From NCBI RefSeq assembly GCF_008806325.1, contig NZ_WACR01000008.1, positions 1-64,000 of the forward strand: 64,000 nucleotides of DNA, read 5' to 3'. The translations under genes and the position numbers were made by a program. The notes under the pieces are model-generated. The model did no database searches. It worked only from the letters and a program-made list of their open reading frames with translations, and was not told the DNA's origin. Positions 25,403 through 34,521 of the stretch are shown in pieces. The DNA is from Salibacter halophilus (GTDB lineage Bacteria; Bacteroidota; Bacteroidia; Flavobacteriales_G; Salibacteraceae). Every line of letters begins with the position of its first letter. The first letter of the stretch is position 1.

Positions 25403-27136
25403 ATGAATATCAAAGGAATACTACTGGGAGCGGGCGGTTTGGTTATATCTGCTTCACTTTTTGCACAGTCAGAACCGAACAAGCCAACCTACGAAAATGT
25501 CGTATATCAGGCTAACGGGAATTATTATATCCAAAAATCTTTACCACTTTACCTGAAATTCTCAACCACTCCAGATGGGAAGAACTATCCTTTAAAGAGT
25601 AAAAGCAATCCATCAGATGCGAATCCACTGTATCTCGATACTGAAGGGATAAACTATATTAGGAGTAAGTGGGCCGTAGATCCTGAAACAGGAGATCCTG
25701 TTCGCCCTCAGCGTGAAGTTTTAATGGAGGTTTATGCTGATGGAATTTCTCCAAGAACAACACTGCGTTTTTCAGGAGCCCCTAAATATGTTAAAGGAGG
25801 TACAGTTTATTATGGTAAAGGGCTAAACTTTAGTTTGACTGCCAGAGACGGTGTTTCAGGCGTAAAAGAAACACAGTATGCATTAGGAGGAGGATATTCA
25901 AAGTATTCAAATGAAGTAGCGGCTAATAATGAAGGAGCTCAAACGCTTTACTATTATTCTGCAGATAATGTAGGAAACGCAGAAGATACGCGCTCATCAG
26001 ATTTCACTGTCGACTTATCGGCTCCCACTTCAAGTCATTCAATTGACGGGATAACGCACAATCAAAATATTCTTGCTCCAAGCACGGTATTCAACCTTTC
26101 ATCATCTGACAATTTAGCCGGAGTGAAAGTTACTCGTTATTCATTCGACAATGGATCTGACCGAAATTATCCTGGCCGAATTACAATGGCTGGGTTAAAA
26201 GATGGAAATCATACTCTTTATTATTATGCTGAGGATAATGTTGAAAATACAGCAACTAAAAAGTCTTTTAAGTTCTACCTCGATAGAATTGCGCCTGAGG
26301 TGAACTCAAAAGTTGTTGGTGATCAGCATAAAGGAAAGTATTTATATGTGTCGCCTCGCACTAAGGTGAACTTGACGGCTAGTGATAATAAGGCGGGTGT
26401 GAAAAACATCTATTACCGTATTGATGGTGGAAACCGCAATACTTTTTCAAGTGACTTTAATATTCCTAATGAACTCGGTACTCACAGTGTTAAGTACGAT
26501 GCCAATGATAATGTTGAAAACCTATCAACTAATCATTACCTGAATGTTTACATGGATAACAAGTCTCCAGAGACTGGTATTAAGTACGGAAGTCCGCAAT
26601 TCTTTGATCGTGATACATTATTCATTACAAGTGAAACGAAAGTGACACTTTTCAAGAGTGATGTTGGGTCAGGAGTTAAATCCACAAAGTACAGTATTGA
26701 CGGAGGCGGAGAAAAAGACTATTCTACATTCACAATACCGGGTGAGGGATATCACACAACTGCATTCTATTCTACTGATAATGTGAACAACAAAGAATCT
26801 AAAAAGACGAGTAACGTTTTTGTAGATAATACTGCTCCTGATATTTTCGTGAATTTCAGTATTGACCCAATCGGTAAGAAAGGAGACAAAAACATCTATC
26901 CTAATTATGTGAGAATGTATGTTGGGGCTACTGATAAGCACACAGGTACTAAGCAACTTTTTTACTCAATTGACGGTGAACCTTTACGCGAGTATTCTAG
27001 TCCGCAAACACTCGATATTTCAGAGTTGAGCAGATTTAGACAAAAGAAAAAATACGAGGTTAAAGTTGTTGCCCGTGATATGTTAGGCAATGAATCTGAA
27101 GAGACTTTTGAGTTCTACGTGGGCAGACAAGACTAA
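25403..27136 (+). CDS. OmpL47-type repeat surface protein
   Basis: A 577-residue protein with a signal peptide ending LFAQS. From about residue 130 it consists of four to five repeats of about 95 residues. Each has a conserved pattern: a strand LTARDGVSGVKETQYALGGG, a Tyr-rich turn such as TLYYYSADNVGN, and an ending like FTVDLSAPTS. This is the OmpL47-type beta-sandwich repeat known from Leptospira surface proteins and from many Bacteroidota. There is no sorting tail, so it is probably periplasmic or held by other means. It carries one GGATCTGACC word, read as NGSDR. Confidence 0.85.
   Translation: MNIKGILLGAGGLVISASLFAQSEPNKPTYENVVYQANGNYYIQKSLPLYLKFSTTPDGKNYPLKSKSNPSDANPLYLDTEGINYIRSKWAVDPETGDPVRPQREVLMEVYADGISPRTTLRFSGAPKYVKGGTVYYGKGLNFSLTARDGVSGVKETQYALGGGYSKYSNEVAANNEGAQTLYYYSADNVGNAEDTRSSDFTVDLSAPTSSHSIDGITHNQNILAPSTVFNLSSSDNLAGVKVTRYSFDNGSDRNYPGRITMAGLKDGNHTLYYYAEDNVENTATKKSFKFYLDRIAPEVNSKVVGDQHKGKYLYVSPRTKVNLTASDNKAGVKNIYYRIDGGNRNTFSSDFNIPNELGTHSVKYDANDNVENLSTNHYLNVYMDNKSPETGIKYGSPQFFDRDTLFITSETKVTLFKSDVGSGVKSTKYSIDGGGEKDYSTFTIPGEGYHTTAFYSTDNVNNKESKKTSNVFVDNTAPDIFVNFSIDPIGKKGDKNIYPNYVRMYVGATDKHTGTKQLFYSIDGEPLREYSSPQTLDISELSRFRQKKKYEVKVVARDMLGNESEETFEFYVGRQD
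26153..26162 (-). repeat. Dispersed word GGTCAGATCC
   Basis: In the OmpL47-repeat gene, read G-S-D. Confidence 0.85.
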
Positions 27137-27164
27137 TACTGTAACAACATATTATACCAAACAG

Positions 27165-27197
27165 AAAAGGCATCTTAATCAGATGCCTTTTTGTCTT
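27165..27197. terminator. Shared terminator between the OmpL47 and SPOR genes
   Basis: An 11-bp stem AAAAGGCATCT / AGATGCCTTTT with a 5-base loop and T runs in both directions. It overlaps the last codons of the minus-strand SPOR gene. Confidence 0.88.
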
Positions 27198-27690
27198 TTA
27201 TATCGGTTGATTTTTTCTTCTTATCGAGATCAGGAGGATCAATCATGTCCTTTTTCACAAAAGCAAACGGATACTCTTTTTGTACTTTGATTAAAGCACC
27301 CTCAGCTTCAACCTTGGATCTGAAGTTGCCAACATTAATTTCAAAGTTAGGGTAGCTCCAAACCAGGTTGGCCGGAATATCAGGGAATTTAGATCGAAAT
27401 TCGAGTTGTTTTTCCCTTGCCTTTTGCTTGCTATTAGCACCACTTCCAGAATAGACCTCAATTCTAAAACCGTCCATTTTCTTTTTCTCAGACGTGTAGT
27501 TGTCGTAGTACTTTACAAGCTTGTCGAGTTTTTTAGTACTCTTAATAGAAATTGAATCCTGTTGAAATTGAATGGTGTCTTTTATCTGTTGGTCAGATCC
27601 GTTCCAATTGAGTGTTTCCTGAGACATAGCCTCAACCGAGAGAAGTGAAAAAACAGAAAAAAGCAATACCTTATTTTTGGTAATTAACAT
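27175..27690 (-). CDS. SPOR domain-containing protein
   Basis: A 171-residue exported protein with a signal peptide ending EAMSQ. The C-terminal part, FRIEVYSGSGANSKQKA through NFEINVGNFRSKVEAEG to EYPFAFVKKD, is a SPOR domain, which binds denuded peptidoglycan glycans at division sites. The tail is Lys/Asp-rich. It is a single gene converging with the OmpL47 gene. It carries an exact GGTCAGATCC (27591-27600), read as NGSDQ on the coding strand. Confidence 0.88.
   Translation of the reverse strand: MLITKNKVLLFSVFSLLSVEAMSQETLNWNGSDQQIKDTIQFQQDSISIKSTKKLDKLVKYYDNYTSEKKKMDGFRIEVYSGSGANSKQKAREKQLEFRSKFPDIPANLVWSYPNFEINVGNFRSKVEAEGALIKVQKEYPFAFVKKDMIDPPDLDKKKKSTDIKDKKASD
27591..27600 (+). repeat. 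Dispersed word GGTCAGATCC
   Basis: In the SPOR gene; coding strand reads G-S-D. Confidence 0.85.
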
Positions 27691-27899
27691 GGAATGATTG
27701 TTTTACTTCAATTTGTAACGAAGAATGTTTAGCTAAAGTAAAATATTCATGAATAAAACGCGCAATTTAGAAGGAGTCTAAATTAAATTGGAGTAATTCT
27801 TTTTTTTAGGCTTTGTTAACAGTAGTTAAGGCTTTCTGCTATTTTTGCCCTTAAAATCTAGGGAAGAAAAAGCCTTCTAAAGGTCATAAATTATTGGTA
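27691..27899. other. Divergent spacer: SPOR and respiratory operon promoters
   Basis: About 200 AT-rich bases between the divergent SPOR gene and actA, without a supported ORF. It holds the actA promoter box at 27840-27847. Confidence 0.6.
27840..27847 (+). promoter_or_regulatory. -7 box of the act-cox respiratory operon
   Basis: TATTTTTG matches TAnnTTTG; a TTG at 27813-27815 is 24 bases upstream, slightly wide. A leader of about 45 bases runs to the actA ATG at 27900. This is the only promoter-like element I see for the eight-gene operon. Confidence 0.55.
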
Positions 27900-29189
27900 A
27901 TGAGTAGATTTTATTCAAAAATCGGCAATGTTAAGGTATTGATGCACGCCTGCGTGCTTTCTTTATTTATAGCCTTATCGCTACAGGTGGATGCCCAGGA
28001 CGGCAAGAAGCTATTCAGAGGAAACTGTGCCTCGTGTCATAAGTTGGAAGGTAAGTTAGTTGGGCCGGCTTTGAGTGGCGTTCAGGATCGATGGGATAGC
28101 AAAGAGAATCTCATAGCCTGGATTCAAAATTCTCAGCAGTACCTTTCTGATAATCCTGGTGATGACTATGCTCACAGCTTATACGAAGAGTATAATAAAT
28201 CTGTAATGCCAGCTATGCCGCTGGATGAAGCACAGGTAAACGCAATCCTTGACTACATTGCTAATCCTTCAGCCGGAGAAGAGAAAGAAGCAGGAGCTGG
28301 TGATAAGCAAATGGTCGCTGCTCAGGATTCTGGTGAAGATTACACGCTTTACTGGTTGCTTGGCTTCCTTGTTGTATTGCTGATCGTGATCAAGGTTCTT
28401 TTAGATGTTAAGCGTTCTGTAAAACATCTGCTCTATGATGTTAAAGGAGATGAAGGATTTGAGAAAGATGGGGAAGTTCAGGACTTTAACTGGTCAACAA
28501 AAGAAAAACTTCAACATTGGGCAGGCCGCAATAAAGTGTTAGTTGCCCTTATGGGTGTTGTTGTGCTTGTTGTGGTTCTGAATGTTGTTTGGCAGGGATT
28601 GCTTGGTGTTGGTGTTTACCAGGGCTACGCTCCGGAGCAGCCGATTAAATTCTCTCATAAAATTCACGCTGGAGACAATGAAATTTCTTGTGTTTATTGT
28701 CACCACGCAGCTGAAAAAGGAAAGCATTCAAACATTCCTTCAGCTATGCTTTGCATGAATTGCCACCAGGGTATTCAAGAAGGCAGTCGCTGGGGAACAG
28801 AGGAGATTTCAAAAATATATGAGGCAGTTGGTTACAATACTGAAACTGCAGAATATGATAAGCCTAAAAAACCGATTAAATGGGTTCGTATTCACAACCT
28901 TCCAGACCTCGCTTACTTCAATCACTCTCAGCACGTAGTTGCTGGTGAAATTGAATGCCAGGAGTGTCATGGACCTGTTGAAACTTACGATTACCCGATG
29001 AAACAATACGCTCCGCTCACAATGGGCTGGTGTATTAACTGTCACCGTGAAACTGAAGTGAAGATGAATGGTAATGACTACTACGATGATCTTCACGCTG
29101 AACTTGTAGAGAAATACAAGGAAGAAGGAATTGAGAAGTTTACAGTTGAACAGATCGGTGGTTTAGAATGTGCTAAGTGCCATTATTAA
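27900..29189 (+). CDS. actA: Alternative complex III subunit ActA (multiheme cytochrome c)
   Basis: Part of the quinol:electron-acceptor oxidoreductase that replaces the bc1 complex. It has six CXXCH heme motifs: CASCH in an N-terminal monoheme domain (about residue 40), then CVYCH, CMNCH, CQECH, CINCH and CAKCH in the C-terminal part. Two hydrophobic helices lie between, around residues 150-170 and 215-235. Family members are described as pentaheme, so the N-terminal cytochrome c domain is an added module or a lineage form. The start is put at ATG 27900; a TTG two codons earlier is also in frame. First gene of the operon; actB follows after 28 bases. Confidence 0.93.
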   Translation: MSRFYSKIGNVKVLMHACVLSLFIALSLQVDAQDGKKLFRGNCASCHKLEGKLVGPALSGVQDRWDSKENLIAWIQNSQQYLSDNPGDDYAHSLYEEYNKSVMPAMPLDEAQVNAILDYIANPSAGEEKEAGAGDKQMVAAQDSGEDYTLYWLLGFLVVLLIVIKVLLDVKRSVKHLLYDVKGDEGFEKDGEVQDFNWSTKEKLQHWAGRNKVLVALMGVVVLVVVLNVVWQGLLGVGVYQGYAPEQPIKFSHKIHAGDNEISCVYCHHAAEKGKHSNIPSAMLCMNCHQGIQEGSRWGTEEISKIYEAVGYNTETAEYDKPKKPIKWVRIHNLPDLAYFNHSQHVVAGEIECQECHGPVETYDYPMKQYAPLTMGWCINCHRETEVKMNGNDYYDDLHAELVEKYKEEGIEKFTVEQIGGLECAKCHY

Positions 29190-29217
29190 TTATTATTGAC
29201 TTTTAGTTTTACGCAAT

Positions 29218-32200
29218 ATGAGCAATTCAAGAACATACTGGAACAGTCTCGAGCAATACAACAACGATCCTGAGTTTGTTGAAAATGCACAGCGCGAATT
29301 CGCTGAAGATTTACCGGTAGATGAATTCTTAGCTAAAGAGGAGGCGAGCCAATCCTCTACATCGAGAAGAGACTTTTTGAAATTTGTTGGCTTCAGCGTT
29401 GCAGCTGCTACAGTTGCTGCTTGTGAAGCACCCGTTACAAAGTCGATTCCTTATGTGGTGAAACCTGAGGAGATTGTTCCCGGGGTGGCTAATTATTACG
29501 CTTCAACATTTTTTGACGGTGTCGATTTCGCCAATGTTTTAGTAAAAACACGTGAAGGTCGCCCAATTCATATTGAAGGAAATAAACTCTCACCAATCAG
29601 TAAAGGTGGTCTCCACGCTAGAGTGAACTCATCTGTACTTTCACTTTACGACTCTGGCAGACTTCAGGGGCCAACAGTTAAAGGTGAGAGCGCTAACTGG
29701 GAAAAGGTTGATTCTACGATAGCTTCGAAATTGGATACGGTCAGAGCCAACGGAGGCACTGTGCGTTTCCTCACATCATCTTACATTTCGCCATCTGGAA
29801 AGAAAGCCATTGGTAAATTGAAAGATAGCCTCGGTGAAAATGCCGATTTCAAATCAGTAACTTACGATGCGTATTCTTATGCCGGAATGCGTTACGCCAA
29901 TGAAGAAAGCTTTGGGAAAGCAATGATTCCTCAATATCACTTTGATAAAGCAAAAGTGATCGTAAGCTTTGGTGCTGATTTCCTCACTAACTGGCTGTCA
30001 CCAATTGAATTCGCTAAACAATATTCTGACAGACGTAATCCATCTAAAGATTGGATGAGTCGTCATTTTCAATTTGAATCTAACTTCTCAGTAACTGGTA
30101 CAAATGCTGATGTAAGAGGAGCTGTAAAATCTTCTCAACTAGGCTTGTCTGTTTTGGCTCTTTACAACGAGCTTGCAAAAAAAGCCGGAGCAGCTACAGT
30201 TTCAATGAAGAAGATTGATGACGATAATAATGTATCAGACAAAATTAAAACGGCCGCAAATGAATTGTGGTCTAATAAAGGTAGTGCTTTAGTTGTATCA
30301 GGATCTAACGATAAAGATACACAGGTTGTGATCAACGCGATCAACGACTTGTTAGGTTCTTACGGTAAAACGATTGATCCTAAAACTGAAGTTTACCTCA
30401 AACAAAGTGATGATAAAGCTTTTGTTGAGCTTGTTAATGAAATGAAGAGCGGGTCAGTTGATTTACTCTTCGTTAACGGAGTGAACCCTGTTTATTCTGC
30501 ACCTTCATCACTCGGCTTTGATAAAGCATTATCCAAGGTTGGTTTGACAGTTTCATTTGCAGACAGACTTGAAGAAACAGCTTCAAACTGTACTGTTAAT
30601 GCTACTCCTCATCACTACCTTGAATCATGGAACGATTTCAATCCTAAAACTGGATTGTACAGTATTTCTCAGCCAACAATTCGCCCATTATTCAATACCC
30701 GCCAAATGGAAGACAGTATGTTGGTTTGGGCTGGAGAAAAAGACACTTATTACGATTTCATTCGCAAGAATTGGGAAAAAGATTTGCTACCTAAGCAATC
30801 AAAATACTCTTACTTCGATTCGTTCTGGAACTCAGCTGTACACGATGGCTTGATCGAAGTAGCTAAGTCTGCTGGTTCTGACAGTGAAGAAAGTGGAAAA
30901 GCTTCAATGACATTTGGTGCTGATGTAGCCAAAAGCGCATCAGTTGTTTCAAATGCAGCTAAATCTTCAAATTGGGATGTAGAGCTTTACATGGAAACAT
31001 CAATGGGAGTTGGTAATCACGCGAACAACCCATGGTTGCAAGAGCTTCCACACCCGGTTAGTAAAGTTACCTGGGATAACTACATTGCTATGAATCCTGA
31101 AGACATGAAGGATGAAAACGGTAATGAAGTTTACCCGATTAAGATTGCTGAAAAGTATCCTGCTAAAACAGCTAAAATCACGGTAAACGGTAAAGCTGTT
31201 GAGTTACCAGTAATTGCTCTTCCCGGACAACGTAGAGGGGCTGTTTCTATAGCGCTTGGATACGGAAGAACGAAAGCCGGTAAAGTTATCCTTCAGGGTG
31301 ATCAAAAGGCAGGAGATCAAAAAACGATTGGTGCTAATGTATTCCCATTTGTGGAAGTAGTTAACGGAACAATGCAATATGTAGCTTCCGGAGCGTCAAT
31401 TGAGCCAACCGGAACTGAGTATCCAATCGGATCAACTCAAATTCACGATACCATGATGGGTAGAAAAATCGTGAATGAAACTTCTTTGAAAACTTTCAAC
31501 AAACACGGAAAGAGTGTTTGGAACCCTGATATTGAGATAGCAAACGCATATGGCAAAAAGACGCCTGTGCAAAAGCTCGATATGTGGAACGACCACGATC
31601 TTAAAATTGGTCACCACTGGGGAATGACGATTGACTTAAATGCATGTATCGGTTGCGGTGCTTGTGTGATCGGTTGTCACTCTGAAAATAATGTGCCAGT
31701 AGTTGGTAAGGATGAAGTTCGCAGAACAAGAACAATGTCCTGGTTGAGAATTGACCGCTACTTCAGTTCAAACATGACGAAACCAAAGGCTAAAGAAGAA
31801 GGCATTGGTAAAATCGACATGTATCACAAGATGGAAGTTCCATCTGATTACCCTGAAGCAGTTTACCAGCCGGTAATGTGCCAGCACTGTAATCACGCTC
31901 CTTGTGAAACTGTTTGTCCGGTTGCTGCGACAACACACAGTAATGAAGGTCTTAACCAGATGACTTACAACCGTTGTATCGGTACGCGTTACTGCGCGAA
32001 TAACTGCCCTTACAAAGTTCGTAGATTCAACTGGTTCAACTACAAAGCTGATTACAAGTTTACAGGTGTTAATCCATCTCAGGATGATCTCGGTAAAATG
32101 GTACTCAACCCTGATGTTACGGTCAGATCCAGAGGTGTTATGGAGAAATGTTCTTTCTGTGTTCAACGCATTCAGGAAGGCAAACTCAACGCTAAGAAAG

Positions 32201-32511
32201 AAGGTCGCCCTGTTAAGGATGGAGAGGTTACGACTGCTTGTGCTACGGCATGTCCAACAAACGCAATTCAGTTTGGTGACCTTAACGATGATAATTCACA
32301 GGTAAACGAGATATCGAATTCAGATCGCTCTTACAATCTCCTTCAGGAAATAGGTACTAAGCCTAATGTGTTCTACATGACGAAAGTTCGTAACGTAGAC
32401 GAAGAAAGAGTTAGTGAAGCGGTTAAAAGTCACGGTGGATCATCACACGGCCATGAAGGTGAAGAATCGCATGGTCACGGTGAAGAAGAACACAGCGGAC
32501 ACGAAGCATAA
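29218..32511 (+). CDS. actB: Alternative complex III subunit ActB (molybdopterin-like plus iron-sulfur protein)
   Basis: A 1097-residue fusion. Near residue 49 it has a Tat-type SRRDFLKFVG signal followed by a hydrophobic stretch ending VAAC, a possible lipidation site. The large N-terminal part follows the molybdopterin oxidoreductase fold, but family members bind no molybdenum. The C-terminal 300 residues are a ferredoxin-like domain with CIGCGACVIGC (~807), CQHCNHAPCETVC (~887), CIGTRYCANNC (~919) and CSFC...CATACP (976-1005), enough for a [3Fe-4S] plus three [4Fe-4S] clusters. The end is His/Gly/Glu-rich (HGHEGEESHGH), which could bind metal. Its iron-sulfur clusters should pass electrons to the hemes of ActA. 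Confidence 0.94.
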   Translation: MSNSRTYWNSLEQYNNDPEFVENAQREFAEDLPVDEFLAKEEASQSSTSRRDFLKFVGFSVAAATVAACEAPVTKSIPYVVKPEEIVPGVANYYASTFFDGVDFANVLVKTREGRPIHIEGNKLSPISKGGLHARVNSSVLSLYDSGRLQGPTVKGESANWEKVDSTIASKLDTVRANGGTVRFLTSSYISPSGKKAIGKLKDSLGENADFKSVTYDAYSYAGMRYANEESFGKAMIPQYHFDKAKVIVSFGADFLTNWLSPIEFAKQYSDRRNPSKDWMSRHFQFESNFSVTGTNADVRGAVKSSQLGLSVLALYNELAKKAGAATVSMKKIDDDNNVSDKIKTAANELWSNKGSALVVSGSNDKDTQVVINAINDLLGSYGKTIDPKTEVYLKQSDDKAFVELVNEMKSGSVDLLFVNGVNPVYSAPSSLGFDKALSKVGLTVSFADRLEETASNCTVNATPHHYLESWNDFNPKTGLYSISQPTIRPLFNTRQMEDSMLVWAGEKDTYYDFIRKNWEKDLLPKQSKYSYFDSFWNSAVHDGLIEVAKSAGSDSEESGKASMTFGADVAKSASVVSNAAKSSNWDVELYMETSMGVGNHANNPWLQELPHPVSKVTWDNYIAMNPEDMKDENGNEVYPIKIAEKYPAKTAKITVNGKAVELPVIALPGQRRGAVSIALGYGRTKAGKVILQGDQKAGDQKTIGANVFPFVEVVNGTMQYVASGASIEPTGTEYPIGSTQIHDTMMGRKIVNETSLKTFNKHGKSVWNPDIEIANAYGKKTPVQKLDMWNDHDLKIGHHWGMTIDLNACIGCGACVIGCHSENNVPVVGKDEVRRTRTMSWLRIDRYFSSNMTKPKAKEEGIGKIDMYHKMEVPSDYPEAVYQPVMCQHCNHAPCETVCPVAATTHSNEGLNQMTYNRCIGTRYCANNCPYKVRRFNWFNYKADYKFTGVNPSQDDLGKMVLNPDVTVRSRGVMEKCSFCVQRIQEGKLNAKKEGRPVKDGEVTTACATACPTNAIQFGDLNDDNSQVNEISNSDRSYNLLQEIGTKPNVFYMTKVRNVDEERVSEAVKSHGGSSHGHEGEESHGHGEEEHSGHEA
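29739..29748 (+). repeat. Dispersed word GGTCAGAGCC
   Basis: In actB, read V-R-A. Confidence 0.85.
32121..32130 (+). repeat. Dispersed word GGTCAGATCC
   Basis: In actB, read V-R-S before the last Cys cluster. Confidence 0.85.
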
Positions 32512-32549
32512 TTTTGAATAAGTACATACATCATTAAATAGTGATATAG

Positions 32550-33956
32550 ATGGTTAAAGAAGCAGAAGTACGGGAGCCGTTAATTTTAGGTAAGGATGTA
32601 ACTTACCACAAGATTACGGAAGAAGTATGCGCTCCTGTAGAAGGGCGAGCAAATAAGTTGTGGTGGTTTATTTTCACCATGTCTTTACTCCTTGGTTTAT
32701 GGGGCCTCGGTAGTATTACCTATACTATCGGCCGCGGTATTGGAGTATGGGGCTTGAACACCACCGTTGGTTGGGCCTGGGATATTACCAACTTCGTTTG
32801 GTGGGTTGGTATTGGTCACGCAGGTACACTTATCTCAGCAGTGTTATTGTTATTCCGCCAGAAATGGAGAATGGCGATTAACCGTGCAGCTGAGGCGATG
32901 ACAATTTTTGCCGTAATGATGGCTGCTCTTTTCCCTGGTATTCACATGGGACGTATTTGGATGTCATACTGGGTTCTTCCTATTCCAAACCAATTTGGTT
33001 CGCTATGGGTGAACTTTAACTCTCCACTTTTGTGGGATGTTTTTGCCATCTCTACTTACTTCTCTGTATCACTTGTATTCTGGTATATTGGACTTATTCC
33101 TGACTTCGCAACTATTCGCGATAGAGCTACGGGACCAATTGCTAAGAAGATCTATTCAATCCTGAGTTTTGGTTGGACTGGTAACGCAAAAGCGTGGATA
33201 CGTTTTGAGGAAGTTTCACTGGTTTTAGCCGGTCTTGCAACTCCACTTGTATTCTCAGTACACTCTATTGTATCGATGGACTTTGCTACGTCTGTTATCC
33301 CGGGATGGCACACGACAATTTTCCCTCCATACTTCGTTGCAGGTGCGATCTTCTCAGGTTTTGCCATGGTGCAAACACTCCTGTTGATCGCCAGAAAAGT
33401 ATTGAATTTTGAGCGTTACATTACAATTCAGCACATTGAGTTGATGAACGTAGTAATTGTTGTTACAGGATCGATGGTTGGTACAGCTTACTTATCAGAG
33501 TTGTTCATCTCATGGTATTCTGGTGTTGAATATGAATCTTACGCATTCCTCAATCGTGCTACTGGTCCTTATGCATGGTCTTATTGGATGATGATGACTT
33601 GTAATGTGATTACACCTCAATTCTTCTGGTTTAGGAAATTGAGAAGGAGCCTTACAGTTTCGTTTATACTATCGATTTTTGTAAATATCGGTATGTGGTT
33701 TGAGCGTTTTGTGATCATTGTAACATCACTACACCGTGACTACATTCCATCAAACTGGTCCTGGTTCCACCCAACTTGGGTTGATATTGGGGTATTCATT
33801 GGTACAATAGGTTTGTTCTTTACTTTATTCTTGCTCTTTACAAGGTTCTTCCCTGTACTGGCATTGAACGAATTGAAGAGTATTTTGAAAGGTTCTGGTG
33901 AATCTTACCGAGATGGTAACAAGCCGGAAAAAGAAAACGAAGAGTTAGCAGCTTAA
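32550..33956 (+). CDS. actC: Alternative complex III subunit ActC (NrfD/PsrC family quinol-binding protein)
   Basis: A 468-residue integral membrane protein with about ten helices, of the NrfD family. It forms the quinol site and, by family knowledge, a proton path. The segment VGIGHAGTLISAVL, with its conserved His, and FPGIHMGRIWMSYW in the next helix are characteristic of ActC. The ATG at 32550 follows actB by 38 bases. The stop at 33954-33956 is followed by a 13-base spacer that contains the dispersed GGATCTGACC word. Confidence 0.93.
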   Translation: MVKEAEVREPLILGKDVTYHKITEEVCAPVEGRANKLWWFIFTMSLLLGLWGLGSITYTIGRGIGVWGLNTTVGWAWDITNFVWWVGIGHAGTLISAVLLLFRQKWRMAINRAAEAMTIFAVMMAALFPGIHMGRIWMSYWVLPIPNQFGSLWVNFNSPLLWDVFAISTYFSVSLVFWYIGLIPDFATIRDRATGPIAKKIYSILSFGWTGNAKAWIRFEEVSLVLAGLATPLVFSVHSIVSMDFATSVIPGWHTTIFPPYFVAGAIFSGFAMVQTLLLIARKVLNFERYITIQHIELMNVVIVVTGSMVGTAYLSELFISWYSGVEYESYAFLNRATGPYAWSYWMMMTCNVITPQFFWFRKLRRSLTVSFILSIFVNIGMWFERFVIIVTSLHRDYIPSNWSWFHPTWVDIGVFIGTIGLFFTLFLLFTRFFPVLALNELKSILKGSGESYRDGNKPEKENEELAA

Positions 33957-33959
33957 TTT

Positions 33960-33969
33960 GGATCTGACC
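33960..33969 (-). repeat. Dispersed word GGTCAGATCC
   Basis: Fills 10 of the 13 bases between the actC stop and the actD ATG. Confidence 0.85.
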
Positions 33970-34518
33970 ATGACAAAAGAAAAATACTTATACGGTTTAT
34001 ACAACGATGATGAACTCCTGGTAGATGGCATAAAACATGTGCAATCTAAAGGGATTAAGGTAAATGATGCTTATTCGCCATTTCCTGTTCACGGTCTTGA
34101 AGATGTTCTTGGAATAAAATGGACGAGACTTGCGATTGCTGCGTTCTTGTTCGGACTTACCGGACTTACGCTCGCTATGCTCGCCATCAATTATTTCATG
34201 ATTATTGACTGGCCGATGAATATTGGAGGTAAGCCGAGCTTCAATTTCTATGAGAACCTTCCGGCTTTCGTTCCGATTATGTTTGAATTTACTGTATTGT
34301 GTGCAGCTCACGGAATGGCAATTACTTATTTCTTTAGAAATATGACTTTCCCTGGAATGCCTGCACGTAATCCTCATCCGAGAACGACTGATGATCACTT
34401 TGCTGTGGAGATTTCTCCTGAAGGAAATGGAATGTCTGTTGAGGATTTGAAAAATGCTCTCAAGGAGACTGAGGTTGTTGAAATTTTTGAAAAAGAACGC
34501 ATAACGAAATTTGTTTAA
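33970..34518 (+). CDS. actD: Alternative complex III subunit ActD (DUF3341)
   Basis: A two-helix membrane protein of 182 residues. The N-terminal cytoplasmic domain starts MTKEKYLYGLYNDDELL; LTGLTLAMLAINYFMI and FVPIMFEFTVLCAAHGMA are the two helices. I use the ATG at 33970; the TTG at 33958 would translate straight through the GGATCTGACC word. Its role is structural in ActABCDEF. There is no recognisable ribosome binding site, and the word ends exactly one base before the ATG. Confidence 0.93.
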   Translation: MTKEKYLYGLYNDDELLVDGIKHVQSKGIKVNDAYSPFPVHGLEDVLGIKWTRLAIAAFLFGLTGLTLAMLAINYFMIIDWPMNIGGKPSFNFYENLPAFVPIMFEFTVLCAAHGMAITYFFRNMTFPGMPARNPHPRTTDDHFAVEISPEGNGMSVEDLKNALKETEVVEIFEKERITKFV

Positions 34519-34521
34519 ACT

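Noticed and set aside
29218-32511. ActB as a catalytic molybdenum oxidoreductase
   Set aside because: The gene is in an act operon between ActA and ActC, and family members of this kind lack the metal cofactor.
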